Origin: an uncultured Campylobacter sp.
Lineage (GTDB): Bacteria > Campylobacterota > Campylobacteria > Campylobacterales > Campylobacteraceae
Assembly (NCBI RefSeq): GCF_938018145.1
Contig: NZ_CALIII010000040.1
Location: 1 to 7,442 of the forward strand
Direction of reading: 5' to 3'
DNA length: 7,442 nt
The position numbers and the translations under genes are program-made. Every line of letters starts with the position of its first letter. The first letter of the stretch is position 1. The notes under the pieces were generated by a model, which saw only the letters and a program-made list of their open reading frames with translations, was not told the DNA's origin and ran no database searches. Positions 1 to 6,296 of this stretch are shown here, one piece after another.

Positions 1-660
1 TCCGAGGTCGAAAGCGTCAAGAAAAAAGACGGTTTGTTTTTCGTGCACACCGCAAAGGGCGACTATCAGGCCAAAAACGTGATGATAAGTATCGGTAAAA
101 TGGGGCGTCCTAACAAACCAGACTACAAGATCCCGCCTTCGCTAAATAACGTTATAAATTTTAACCTAAACTCCTGTTCTAGCGGCGAAAAAGTACTCGT
201 AGTAGGCGGCGGAAACTCGGCCGTAGAGTACGCTATCGAGCTGTGCCAATACAACAAAACGACGCTGGCGTACCGCAAGGATAAATTTAGCCGCGTAAAC
301 GACGTAAACGTAACGGCGCTATGGGAACTAGAAAAAGCAAATAAGCTAAAAGTGCGACTAAATCACGATATCACCGAGATCGAAAACGAATCCGGACGCG
401 TGAGGGTGCACTTTTCAAACGGAAAAATCAGAGTCTACGACAGGGTCGTCTACGCCATCGGCGGCTCGACTCCGGTGGATTTTTTACAAAAATGCGGAGT
501 AGAACTTGACGCAGATAAAGATCCGGTCGTAAACGAGCACTATGAAAGCAGCGTACCCGGCCTATATATCGGCGGCGACATCGTGCTAAAAAACGGCGGC
601 TCGATCGTGCTCGCGCTAAATCACGCGCATAAGGTAGTCCAAGACATCAAGGAAAAATAG
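1..660 (+). CDS. FAD/NAD(P)H-dependent oxidoreductase, thioredoxin-reductase-like (YpdA-type), 5' end missing
   Basis: The reading frame is open from base 1, so the gene begins upstream; 219 codons are visible. Seen: the NADPH-binding motif GGGNSA (bases 205-222), followed by YRKDKFSR, which matches the 'HRRDxFR'-like phosphate-binding segment of this superfamily; then the hinge VVYAIGGSTPVDF (about 448-486); and the FAD-contacting GLYIGGD (559-579) with a final helix LALNHAHKVVQDI. This order (NADPH domain inserted in the FAD domain) is that of thioredoxin reductase-like flavoproteins. The visible NADPH domain lacks the CxxC redox pair that true thioredoxin reductases carry shortly before GGGN; only a lone Cys sits there (NSCSS). 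I therefore favour a YpdA/ferredoxin-NADP-reductase-like enzyme over TrxB. The substrate is unknown. It is probably cytoplasmic. The next gene starts 2 nt after its stop, so it likely shares that transcript. Confidence 0.85.
   Translation, partial: SEVESVKKKDGLFFVHTAKGDYQAKNVMISIGKMGRPNKPDYKIPPSLNNVINFNLNSCSSGEKVLVVGGGNSAVEYAIELCQYNKTTLAYRKDKFSRVNDVNVTALWELEKANKLKVRLNHDITEIENESGRVRVHFSNGKIRVYDRVVYAIGGSTPVDFLQKCGVELDADKDPVVNEHYESSVPGLYIGGDIVLKNGGSIVLALNHAHKVVQDIKEK
649..653 (+). promoter_or_regulatory. Shine-Dalgarno supporting the TTG start at 663
   Basis: AAGGA lies inside the last codons of the upstream reductase gene, 9 nt before TTG 663. It supports that non-ATG start. The next in-frame ATG (786, residue 42) would remove the whole membrane anchor and has no reason to be preferred. 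Confidence 0.55.
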
Positions 661-662
661 AG

Positions 663-2645
663 TTGAGAGCGTTAAATTTAGTCTTATTTTTTATCTGCGG
701 TTGTTTGCTTACGCTGGGCGGATATTATTTGTATTTCGAGTTTACGAAGCCTTTGCCAAAGCCTACGGAGCTCGCCGTACAGATAATGAACGTCGAAGAG
801 ATACCTAAAAACGAGCGCGTAAATATCCCGATTAAAGAAAATTTGATCCCACAAAACCAAACCGCGCCGCAGGAGCAATACGCGAAAAATTTTGACGCAA
901 ACGATACAGACGCGCCTATTTTGGGTAGTGAAACCGAGTTAAAAGAGCAAATCCGCGTCCTGCGCGCTCAAAATAAGCTACTCTATGACGATAACGTCGA
1001 TCTAGTGAGCAAAAATCTAGAAATCTCAAATATCTTAAGCGATCAAAAAGCCGAGCTGGAAACCAGGCGAAAACAAGCCGCCAGCGCCAACGACAAACAG
1101 CGCCTAAGCGCGATCGACGAGCTAAATAAAAAACTAGCCAAAGCGCAGGAAGAAAACGAGAAAAACAAAAATTTAGAGCAAAATTTGACTTCACTTCGCA
1201 GCGAGATCAAGACTCTAAAAGCCGAGCTTGAGAAAAAGCAGAGTGAATTTGACAAATCAAGCGCTAAAACGCAAAACGAGAGTCAAAATGCGTTAAAACG
1301 GCTCGAAGCTCAAAACGACGAGCTAAAAAACGAAGCGACTTCTGCTAAAGCTAAATTTGAAAGCGAACTAAGAACGGCGACCGAAGAGACCGCAAAACTA
1401 AAGAGCGAAAATGCTAGGCTCGCAAACGAGCTGGGCCTAAAAGATAGCGAGATAAAAAGGATCGCTAGCGAATACAACGCTCAGGCGCTAAACGCTCAAA
1501 ATTTATCCAAAAATAGGATCGCCGCCCTAGAAAAAGAACAAGACGCGGACAGAAAAAAAATAAGCGAGCTTGAAGCGAGCCTCGAAAACGCAAATAAAAA
1601 AGCCGAGTCAAAAGCCAAGCTAAAGTCGATAAATAGCGAGCTAAACGCGACGAATAAAGAGCTGGTTGCAAAGCTTGAGAGAGAGAAAAAGGGCTTTGAA
1701 AAAGAGGTAGAAAAAATCCTAGCTATGCACAAAACAGAGTTTGATAAGCTAAAAAATCAGCTCGAAAAAGAGCGTCAAGATACCGAGCGAAACGTAACTG
1801 AGCTAAAGGGTAAAATTTATGAGCTAGAAGATCAGGTCTCGAAAAAAGATAGCTCGTTAAAAAGCGCGGAAGCCAAGGTAGTCGATCTAAACGAGTCGCT
1901 AAATATCCAAAAAGAGCTGCTAACAGACGAGATCGCCGCTAGTAAAAAAAATATCCAAAACTATAAAATTTTAAATAACAAAATCACGACCTTGGTCGAA
2001 AATAACATCAAAGCCGACAAGGAAAGTAAAGAGCAAATAGATGCTCTAAATAAGCTTTTAACGCAAAAAGACGCAGAGCTGGCTACTCTAAAAAAACAGA
2101 TGCAAGACGGAGCTAAAGATCTAAGCGATACGAAGGAAAATTTAGCCAAAACGAGTACGCAAAAAAACATCGCAAAGGGCGAAGTGGCGCAGATACTAAC
2201 CAAAAACGAAGAGCTAATGAGCGAAAATGAAAATCTAAAAAAGATAATCCAGCTAAATTTTAAAGCCGAAGTGCCTAAAAAGGTAGTTTTCATCGCCTCG
2301 GTCGAGTGCTCTGATATGAGCGCTGGTTCAGATAAGCCGACGCAAGTTTGTAAAAACAAAGTAAGTGACTTTTTGCAGAGTTATAATTCAAATTATTATT
2401 TCGAGATCACGCCGATAGTGAGCCGCGGTAACTTTATCGCCACGTCAAAAGCGGCAAAAGTGATCCCGCAAGACGAACTTGAAAAGATCAACTCATACGC
2501 AAATTTCGGTATCGGCAAAGAGCGCGCCAAGGTCGCCGGTGAAATGATAAAAGATGAATTCGGCGACTTTTCGCGCATCTCATACAGCAATGACATCATT
2601 ACCTCTCAAGATAAGCAAGGATTTATCATCAAGGTATATAGATGA
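663..2645 (+). CDS. Membrane-anchored long coiled-coil protein with divergent OmpA-like C-terminal domain
   Basis: This is a 660-residue protein with a TTG start, chosen because it gives a complete N-terminal hydrophobic segment (about residues 4-24) and has an SD at the right distance. Layout: membrane anchor; Pro/Asn-rich linker (about 28-86, eight or so prolines); Lys/Glu/Ala/Asn-rich helix from about 87 to 537 with no proline at all and clear heptad-like patterning; then a compact domain (about 538-660). The last domain has a beta-like start (KKVVFIASVEC), Cys549 and Cys563, and residues 614-629 fit the OmpA/MotB peptidoglycan-binding pattern N-x2-L-S-x2-R-A-x2-V-x3-L with conservative changes (N614, I617, G618, R621, A622, A625, I629). 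I infer a one-pass inner-membrane protein with its bulk in the periplasm. The upstream CGC is not a good lipobox. Database names for such proteins based on coiled-coil similarity (for example Uso1-like) would not be informative. Its stop overlaps the next start by 4 nt. Confidence 0.8.
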   Translation: MRALNLVLFFICGCLLTLGGYYLYFEFTKPLPKPTELAVQIMNVEEIPKNERVNIPIKENLIPQNQTAPQEQYAKNFDANDTDAPILGSETELKEQIRVLRAQNKLLYDDNVDLVSKNLEISNILSDQKAELETRRKQAASANDKQRLSAIDELNKKLAKAQEENEKNKNLEQNLTSLRSEIKTLKAELEKKQSEFDKSSAKTQNESQNALKRLEAQNDELKNEATSAKAKFESELRTATEETAKLKSENARLANELGLKDSEIKRIASEYNAQALNAQNLSKNRIAALEKEQDADRKKISELEASLENANKKAESKAKLKSINSELNATNKELVAKLEREKKGFEKEVEKILAMHKTEFDKLKNQLEKERQDTERNVTELKGKIYELEDQVSKKDSSLKSAEAKVVDLNESLNIQKELLTDEIAASKKNIQNYKILNNKITTLVENNIKADKESKEQIDALNKLLTQKDAELATLKKQMQDGAKDLSDTKENLAKTSTQKNIAKGEVAQILTKNEELMSENENLKKIIQLNFKAEVPKKVVFIASVECSDMSAGSDKPTQVCKNKVSDFLQSYNSNYYFEITPIVSRGNFIATSKAAKVIPQDELEKINSYANFGIGKERAKVAGEMIKDEFGDFSRISYSNDIITSQDKQGFIIKVYR

Positions 2646-3337
2646 TAATCACTCAGCCCAAAAACGGCTACCGCTACAACAGCGACACGATGTTTTTATA
2701 TGGCTTTATCCGTGAGGGCGGAGTGCGCGGCGAGGTGCTGGAAGTTGGCTGCGGTAGTGGAGTTTTGGGGCTTCTTTTAAAACGCGATTTTCCTAAAATT
2801 TCGCTTAGCTTACTTGATATTTTAGAAGCTAACGTAAATTTAGCCGCCGCAAACGCTAGCCAAAACGGGCTTGAAGCCGAGTTTATAACGGCTGATTTTG
2901 CTAAATTTAAGAGCGAAAAAAGATATGATCTTATCGTCTCAAACCCACCTTTTTATCACGACGGCGCGAAAAAAAGCGAGAACGAGCATCTACGCACCGC
3001 TAGATATAGCGAAAATTTGCCGCTTAGCGAGCTTGTGGGTAGCGCAAATTCGCTTCTAAAGCCGCGCGGAGTTTTTAGCTTTTGCTACGACGCTAAGCGT
3101 ATATCTGAAATTTTGCTTTGTTTGAGCGAATTTAAATTTACGCTTACTAGGCTTTGCTTCGTGCATCCAAAAGCGGACGGCGCGGCAAATTTGGTACTAA
3201 TCGAGGCCAAAAAAAGCTCAAAATCCTTGACTCAAATTTTACCGCCGATTTTTGTTTTTGAAGGCGGCGTTTATAGTAAAAAGGCAGCCGAAATTTTCGC
3301 TACGGCAAACACGCAAAGCAAGGACGTTGCGGAGTGA
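2642..3337 (+). CDS. TrmN6-like tRNA adenine-N6 methyltransferase
   Basis: This 231-residue class I SAM-dependent methyltransferase is close to the usual length of the TrmN6/YfiC family. Seen: the N-terminal QPKNGYRYNSDTMFL segment typical of that family; SAM-binding motif I LEVGCGSG (33-40); an acidic residue after the next strand (D59); and the adenine/glutamine N-methyltransferase motif NPPF (101-104). The C-terminus keeps the RxxFVHPKxDGAANLVLIEAKK strand pair. Known members methylate N6 of A37 in tRNA1(Val); related proteins modify other RNA or protein targets, so the exact substrate here is an inference. Soluble, cytoplasmic. The ATG overlaps the previous stop (ATGA) and is preceded by AAGG (2631-2634, 7 nt away). 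This gene opens the block whose order I recall from C. jejuni (Cj0495). Confidence 0.85.
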   Translation: MIITQPKNGYRYNSDTMFLYGFIREGGVRGEVLEVGCGSGVLGLLLKRDFPKISLSLLDILEANVNLAAANASQNGLEAEFITADFAKFKSEKRYDLIVSNPPFYHDGAKKSENEHLRTARYSENLPLSELVGSANSLLKPRGVFSFCYDAKRISEILLCLSEFKFTLTRLCFVHPKADGAANLVLIEAKKSSKSLTQILPPIFVFEGGVYSKKAAEIFATANTQSKDVAE

Positions 3338-3342
3338 GTTTG
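3320..3342 (+). promoter_or_regulatory. Two alternative start/SD pairs for the cysteine-cluster gene
   Basis: AAGGA (3320-3324) is 9 nt before GTG 3334, which overlaps the upstream TGA. GGAG (3331-3334) is 5 nt before TTG 3340, two codons later in the same frame. Either pair could start the protein, and the difference is only two residues. GTG is used in this annotation because of the stop-start coupling. Confidence 0.45.
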
Positions 3343-3711
3343 CTAAGACAAAGCGGTTTTGGTTATGAATTTGACGCTAGCAAGTGCGAGCTGTGCGGCG
3401 GCAAATGCTGCACGGGAGAAAGCGGCTATATATGGATAAGCTCGGCGGAAATTTCGGCGCTAGCGGAACATTTAAAAATAAACGAGGATGAGTTTAGATC
3501 GCGATTTTTAGATAAATTCGGATACAAATTTAGCCTCAAAGAAAAGCCCTACGACGGTGGATTTGCGTGCGTATTTTTTGACGAAACGGCAAAAAACTGC
3601 TCGGTTTACGACTTTCGACCGAGCCAGTGCCGCACCTTTCCGTTTTGGGACTATTTTAAGGATAAAATCAATGAATTGGAGAAAGAATGCGCGGGAATAA
3701 GGCGATTTTAA
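3334..3711 (+). CDS. YkgJ-family cysteine-cluster protein (putative zinc/iron-binding)
   Basis: This small 125-residue protein has the family signature CxxCxxxCC (Cys18, Cys21, Cys25, Cys26), then Cys79 in the FACVFFD strand, Cys89 in NCSVYDFRPSQCRTFPFW and Cys99 in the same block, plus Cys119 near the end. The CSVYDxRPxxCRxFPFW block is characteristic of the UPF0153/YkgJ family, proposed to chelate Zn or an Fe-S centre. No biochemical activity is established that I can name. There is no signal peptide, so it is probably cytoplasmic. The start is GTG at 3334 or TTG at 3340. It overlaps the methyltransferase by 4 nt and the TPR gene by 25 nt. The corresponding C. jejuni gene, from memory, is Cj0496. 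Confident on family, not on function. Confidence 0.85.
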   Translation: MSLLRQSGFGYEFDASKCELCGGKCCTGESGYIWISSAEISALAEHLKINEDEFRSRFLDKFGYKFSLKEKPYDGGFACVFFDETAKNCSVYDFRPSQCRTFPFWDYFKDKINELEKECAGIRRF

Positions 3712-4952
3712 AATTTATATTGGCGGCCTTGCTTGTTTGTTTTGCTACCGCCAAAGACGGCTTTGACGAGAATTTATACGTTATCAAGGCGCTTTTGGCG
3801 GTCGAAAACGCTAATCACGACGAGGCGACCGAGCTTTACGAGCAGCTTTACGAAAAAACTAAAAACACGGACTATCTAAAAGAGGCGCTCAGGCTCGCGT
3901 TTTTTTCTAAAAACGTAAATTTTAAAAGCATTTTAGCGCTCAGCCAAAAGGTGCTAAAAGACGACGTGGACGTGCTTCGCATACAGGGCGCAAATTTGAT
4001 GAGCGAAAATAAACTCGACGAAGCCGCAAAGATAATGAAAGAGCTCGTCCAAAAAGAGGACGTCTCTAAAAACCACGTCATGCTCTCTGCCGTCTACTCG
4101 ATGCAAAACGACAACAAAGCCGCTCTAGGAGAGCTTGAGCGCGCGTATGAGCTAGATAGGAGCGTGGAAAATCTACTGCGAATAGTCGATCTTTTATACA
4201 ATAAAATGAACGACAAAAAAGAGGCGATCAGGCACCTGGAGAGCTCGCGCCGTATCGACGGCTGCGAGGTAGAGACCTGCACGGCGCTAGTAGATATCTA
4301 CGCGCAGGACGGCCGCTACTCCGATATGATCGATGTTTACGAGGGGCTTTATGAAGCGACGAAAGAAAAAATCTATCTCGAAAAGGCGCTTGGCGTCTAT
4401 GTCTATCAAAAAAACTACGACGGTGCGATCAAATTTTTGCAAAAATACTCCTACAACGACGACGCTTTGATGGATCTTTACGCTGCGACGGGGGATTTTG
4501 CTAAGGCGTATAAAAAGGCGCAGGAAGCCTTTGATAAGAGCTTTAATCTCGAATATCAAGCCAAAATGGCGATATATCAGTACGAAAGAGATACGGATAA
4601 ACAAACCAAAAAGATAGATAAAGATAGCCTCAAACAAGTGATTGCCAACTTTGAAAAATCAGCCGTAAAGCTAAATAATGCACTATATCTAAACTACTAC
4701 GGCTACCTACTCATAGATCACGATATAGACGCGAAAAAGGGCATAGAGCTAGTAAACAGAGCCCTAGAGCTAGAGCCTGGGTCGGTGTTTTATTTAGACT
4801 CGCTAGCGTGGGGATACTATAAGCTAGGCGAGTGCAAAAAGGCTGACGAGATAATGCAACAAGTCCTGCACGACGAGGAATTTGTAAATTCGCCCGAAGG
4901 CAAAGAGCATATAAACTCTATCAAAGAGTGCCTAAAAAAGGGTAAAAAATGA
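3687..4952 (+). CDS. Exported tetratricopeptide-repeat (TPR) protein, possible lipoprotein
   Basis: This 421-residue protein has a signal peptide (residues 1-22: basic MRGNK, hydrophobic core, ATA then K23). Signal peptidase I cleavage after A22 fits. A lipoprotein reading through LLVC18 is weaker because Val occupies the -1 site, although I recall homologues being annotated as lipoproteins. The rest is helical TPR solenoid. Units are visible around 33-75, 98-160 ([25 protein letters not shown]), 165-190, 199-275 ([37 protein letters not shown]) and 336-395 ([28 protein letters not shown]). Mature cysteines fall in two pairs, C193/C198 and C383/C415. It likely acts as a periplasmic or outer-membrane-linked scaffold; the partner is unknown. 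The start is ATG 3687 with SD GGAG at 3678-3681. It overlaps the previous gene by 25 nt and trpC by 4 nt. Confidence 0.85.
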   Translation: MRGNKAILKFILAALLVCFATAKDGFDENLYVIKALLAVENANHDEATELYEQLYEKTKNTDYLKEALRLAFFSKNVNFKSILALSQKVLKDDVDVLRIQGANLMSENKLDEAAKIMKELVQKEDVSKNHVMLSAVYSMQNDNKAALGELERAYELDRSVENLLRIVDLLYNKMNDKKEAIRHLESSRRIDGCEVETCTALVDIYAQDGRYSDMIDVYEGLYEATKEKIYLEKALGVYVYQKNYDGAIKFLQKYSYNDDALMDLYAATGDFAKAYKKAQEAFDKSFNLEYQAKMAIYQYERDTDKQTKKIDKDSLKQVIANFEKSAVKLNNALYLNYYGYLLIDHDIDAKKGIELVNRALELEPGSVFYLDSLAWGYYKLGECKKADEIMQQVLHDEEFVNSPEGKEHINSIKECLKKGKK

Positions 4953-5734
4953 TACTAGATCAGATAATCAAGCGTACGAAAGAGGACTTGGCGCTGCGAA
5001 AGTCGCAAACGCCTTTTGAAAAGCTGCAAGAGCTCGCGGCGAAAAATCCTCGCGAGATAAAAGACGCGGTAAAAGCGCTAAAAAGCAGCGCAGACGAGCC
5101 GTATCGCATCATCGCCGAGGTCAAAAAAGCAAGCCCTAGCAAGGGGCTGATAAGGCCAAATTTCGCGCCCATAGAGATAGCAAAAGAGTACGAAAAAGGC
5201 GGCGCGAACGCTATCTCGGTTCTAACCGAGCCGCATTTTTTTAAAGGAGATTTGGAGTATCTGGCGGCCATAAGACGCGAAAGCTCGCTGCCGCTGCTTC
5301 GCAAGGATTTTATCGTAGACGAGTATCAAATTTTAGAAGCGCTCGTTTACGGAGCCGACTTTATCTTGCTTATCGCAAAGGCTCTTAGCGCGGGCGAGTT
5401 AAAGCGGCTGCTTGATTACGCGCGATCGCTCGGGCTTGAGGCTCTAGTAGAGACGCACGACGAAGAGGACGTAGAAAAGTCAAATTTCGCACGTGCAAAG
5501 ATAGTCGGAGTAAATCACCGAAATTTAAGCACGTTTGAGATGGATATGAGTCTTTGCGAGAAGCTGTTTTCTAAAATCAAAAATGCAAGCGTCATAGTCG
5601 CTGAAAGCGGCATCTACGAGCACTCGCAGCTAAAAGAGCTGCACGCGCAAGGAGCCGACGCATTTTTGATAGGCGAGCATTTTATGAGGCAAGAGGACTT
5701 GGCAAAAGCCGTAAAAATCGTAAAGGAGGGCTGA
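4949..5734 (+). CDS. trpC: Indole-3-glycerol-phosphate synthase
   Basis: TrpC catalyses ring closure of 1-(2-carboxyphenylamino)-1-deoxyribulose 5-phosphate to indole-3-glycerol phosphate, with loss of CO2 and water, in tryptophan synthesis. The 261-residue length is normal for a monofunctional TrpC. The (beta/alpha)8 motifs are all present in order: [13 protein letters not shown] (54-66), [12 protein letters not shown] (91-102), [12 protein letters not shown] (116-127), LVETH (166-170), GVNHRNL (187-193), VAESGI (217-222), LIGEHFMR (240-247). Family active-site residues map to E57, K59, S62, K119, E168, N189, E219 and S220, all intact, so the enzyme should be active. It is not fused to TrpF and has no other trp gene beside it, which as I recall is also the case in C. 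jejuni. Its ATG overlaps the TPR stop (ATGA), and AAGGG (4938-4942) lies 6 nt before it. Confidence 0.97.
   Translation: MILDQIIKRTKEDLALRKSQTPFEKLQELAAKNPREIKDAVKALKSSADEPYRIIAEVKKASPSKGLIRPNFAPIEIAKEYEKGGANAISVLTEPHFFKGDLEYLAAIRRESSLPLLRKDFIVDEYQILEALVYGADFILLIAKALSAGELKRLLDYARSLGLEALVETHDEEDVEKSNFARAKIVGVNHRNLSTFEMDMSLCEKLFSKIKNASVIVAESGIYEHSQLKELHAQGADAFLIGEHFMRQEDLAKAVKIVKEG
5722..5730 (+). promoter_or_regulatory. Strong Shine-Dalgarno for the HIT gene
   Basis: AAAGGAGGG sits at the very end of trpC; its GGAGG core (5725-5729) is 6 nt before ATG 5736. It is the best anti-SD match among the gene starts in this window and suggests efficient independent initiation of the HIT protein despite the 1-nt gap. 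Confidence 0.7.
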
Positions 5735-5735
5735 T

Positions 5736-6233
5736 ATGGAGCACATTTGCGCGCCGTGGAGGAGCGAATATTTTAGTAAAAAGGAGCAGGGCTGCGTCTT
5801 TTGCAATGTCGTAAATTGCCCAGAAAAAGACGCGCAGACTGGCGTTTTGTTTCGCGCAAAGCGGTGTTTTGGGATCATGAATCTCTACCCGTATACGCCG
5901 GGGCACTTTATGGTGATACCTTACGTGCACACCGATAATATCGAAAGCCTAGACGAGCAGACGTGGTCGCAGATGAGCGCCTACGTGCGCGAGGGCGTGA
6001 AAATTTTAAAACGCGAACTAAACGCGGCGGGCGTAAATATCGGGATGAATCTTGGCAAAGCAGGGGGTGCGGGTATCGCAGAGCACGTGCACTATCATCT
6101 AGTGCCGCGCTGGAGCGGAGATACGAACTTCATCACGTCTATCGCCGAAGTGCGCGTAAACGGCGTGCCTTTTACTCCGCTTTACGAGAAGCTAAAAGCC
6201 GCGTTTGCGGACGTTTGCTTTAATGAGCGGTAA
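5736..6233 (+). CDS. HIT-family nucleotide hydrolase/transferase (Ap4A-type)
   Basis: This 165-residue histidine-triad protein has the catalytic signature EHVHYHLVPRW, with H117, H119 and H121, where the last His is expected to be the nucleophile, and a downstream W126. The N-terminal HICAPWRSEYF and GCVFCNVV (Cys20, Cys23) match the longer HIT subgroup that includes Ap4A phosphorylase/hydrolase-like proteins and often binds zinc through CxxC. The GMNLGKAGGAGIAEH loop forms the nucleotide phosphate site. Likely role: cleavage of dinucleoside polyphosphates or AMP conjugates in the cytoplasm; the natural substrate cannot be told from sequence. It starts 1 nt after trpC and is the last gene of the packed run; the next gene has its own promoter-like sequence. 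The C. jejuni counterpart next to trpC is, from memory, Cj0499. Confidence 0.92.
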   Translation: MEHICAPWRSEYFSKKEQGCVFCNVVNCPEKDAQTGVLFRAKRCFGIMNLYPYTPGHFMVIPYVHTDNIESLDEQTWSQMSAYVREGVKILKRELNAAGVNIGMNLGKAGGAGIAEHVHYHLVPRWSGDTNFITSIAEVRVNGVPFTPLYEKLKAAFADVCFNER

Positions 6234-6242
6234 ATTTATTTT

Positions 6243-6262
6243 TACCAAATTATTTTTTGGTA
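6243..6262. repeat. Perfect 7-bp inverted repeat in the spacer (operator or weak hairpin)
   Basis: TACCAAA (6243-6249) and TTTGGTA (6256-6262) are perfect inverted copies around a 6-nt AT loop. It is A/T-rich with only two G:C pairs and no U-run after the stem, so it is a poor rho-independent terminator. Its right arm overlaps the extended -10 element, so a regulator binding site is an alternative. This is inference only. Confidence 0.4.
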
Positions 6263-6266
6263 GAAT
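6258..6266 (+). promoter_or_regulatory. Likely sigma-70 extended -10 promoter for the ankyrin gene
   Basis: TGGTAGAAT fits the extended -10 form TGnTAtAAT with one mismatch. It is preceded by T-rich tracts (6233-6258), as in Campylobacter housekeeping promoters, which have no conserved -35 box. Transcription would start near 6273, giving a leader of roughly 25 nt. Confidence 0.5.
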
Positions 6267-6286
6267 TATCAAAATTAAAAGATATT

Positions 6287-6290
6287 GAGG
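6287..6290 (+). promoter_or_regulatory. Shine-Dalgarno for the ankyrin gene
   Basis: GAGG lies 6 nt before ATG 6297. It fixes the start, which is also the one that gives a complete signal peptide. Confidence 0.6.
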
Positions 6291-6296
6291 CATACG

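Noticed and set aside
696..704. Possible lipobox (ICGC) in the coiled-coil protein
   Set aside because: Cys at the -2 position is atypical and the hydrophobic segment continues well past the second Cys, which fits a transmembrane anchor better.
918..2276. Internal tandem DNA repeats in the coiled-coil gene
   Set aside because: Recurring gagcta/aaagcc-type words come from heptad amino-acid bias; I saw no exact long repeat unit.
1961..2359. Reverse-strand open frame of 132 codons within the coiled-coil gene
   Set aside because: It is antisense to a well-supported gene; its Ser/Phe/Leu-rich product simply mirrors Lys/Glu/Ala codons, with no domain and no gene-like context.
4287..4637. Reverse-strand open frame of 116 codons in the TPR gene
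   Set aside because: It lies fully within a recognised TPR protein on the other strand; its product has no recognisable motif and all neighbours run on the + strand.
4960..5304. Reverse-strand open frame of 114 codons in trpC
   Set aside because: It is opposite conserved trpC active-site motifs; an antisense shadow.
5963..6223. Second + strand frame of 86 codons within the HIT gene
   Set aside because: The Arg-rich product is typical of a +1 frame shadow in GC-richer DNA; the HIT motif in the other frame is decisive.
6243..6262. Rho-independent terminator after the HIT gene
   Set aside because: The stem has only two G:C pairs and no U-run follows it, so I list it as an inverted repeat instead of a terminator.
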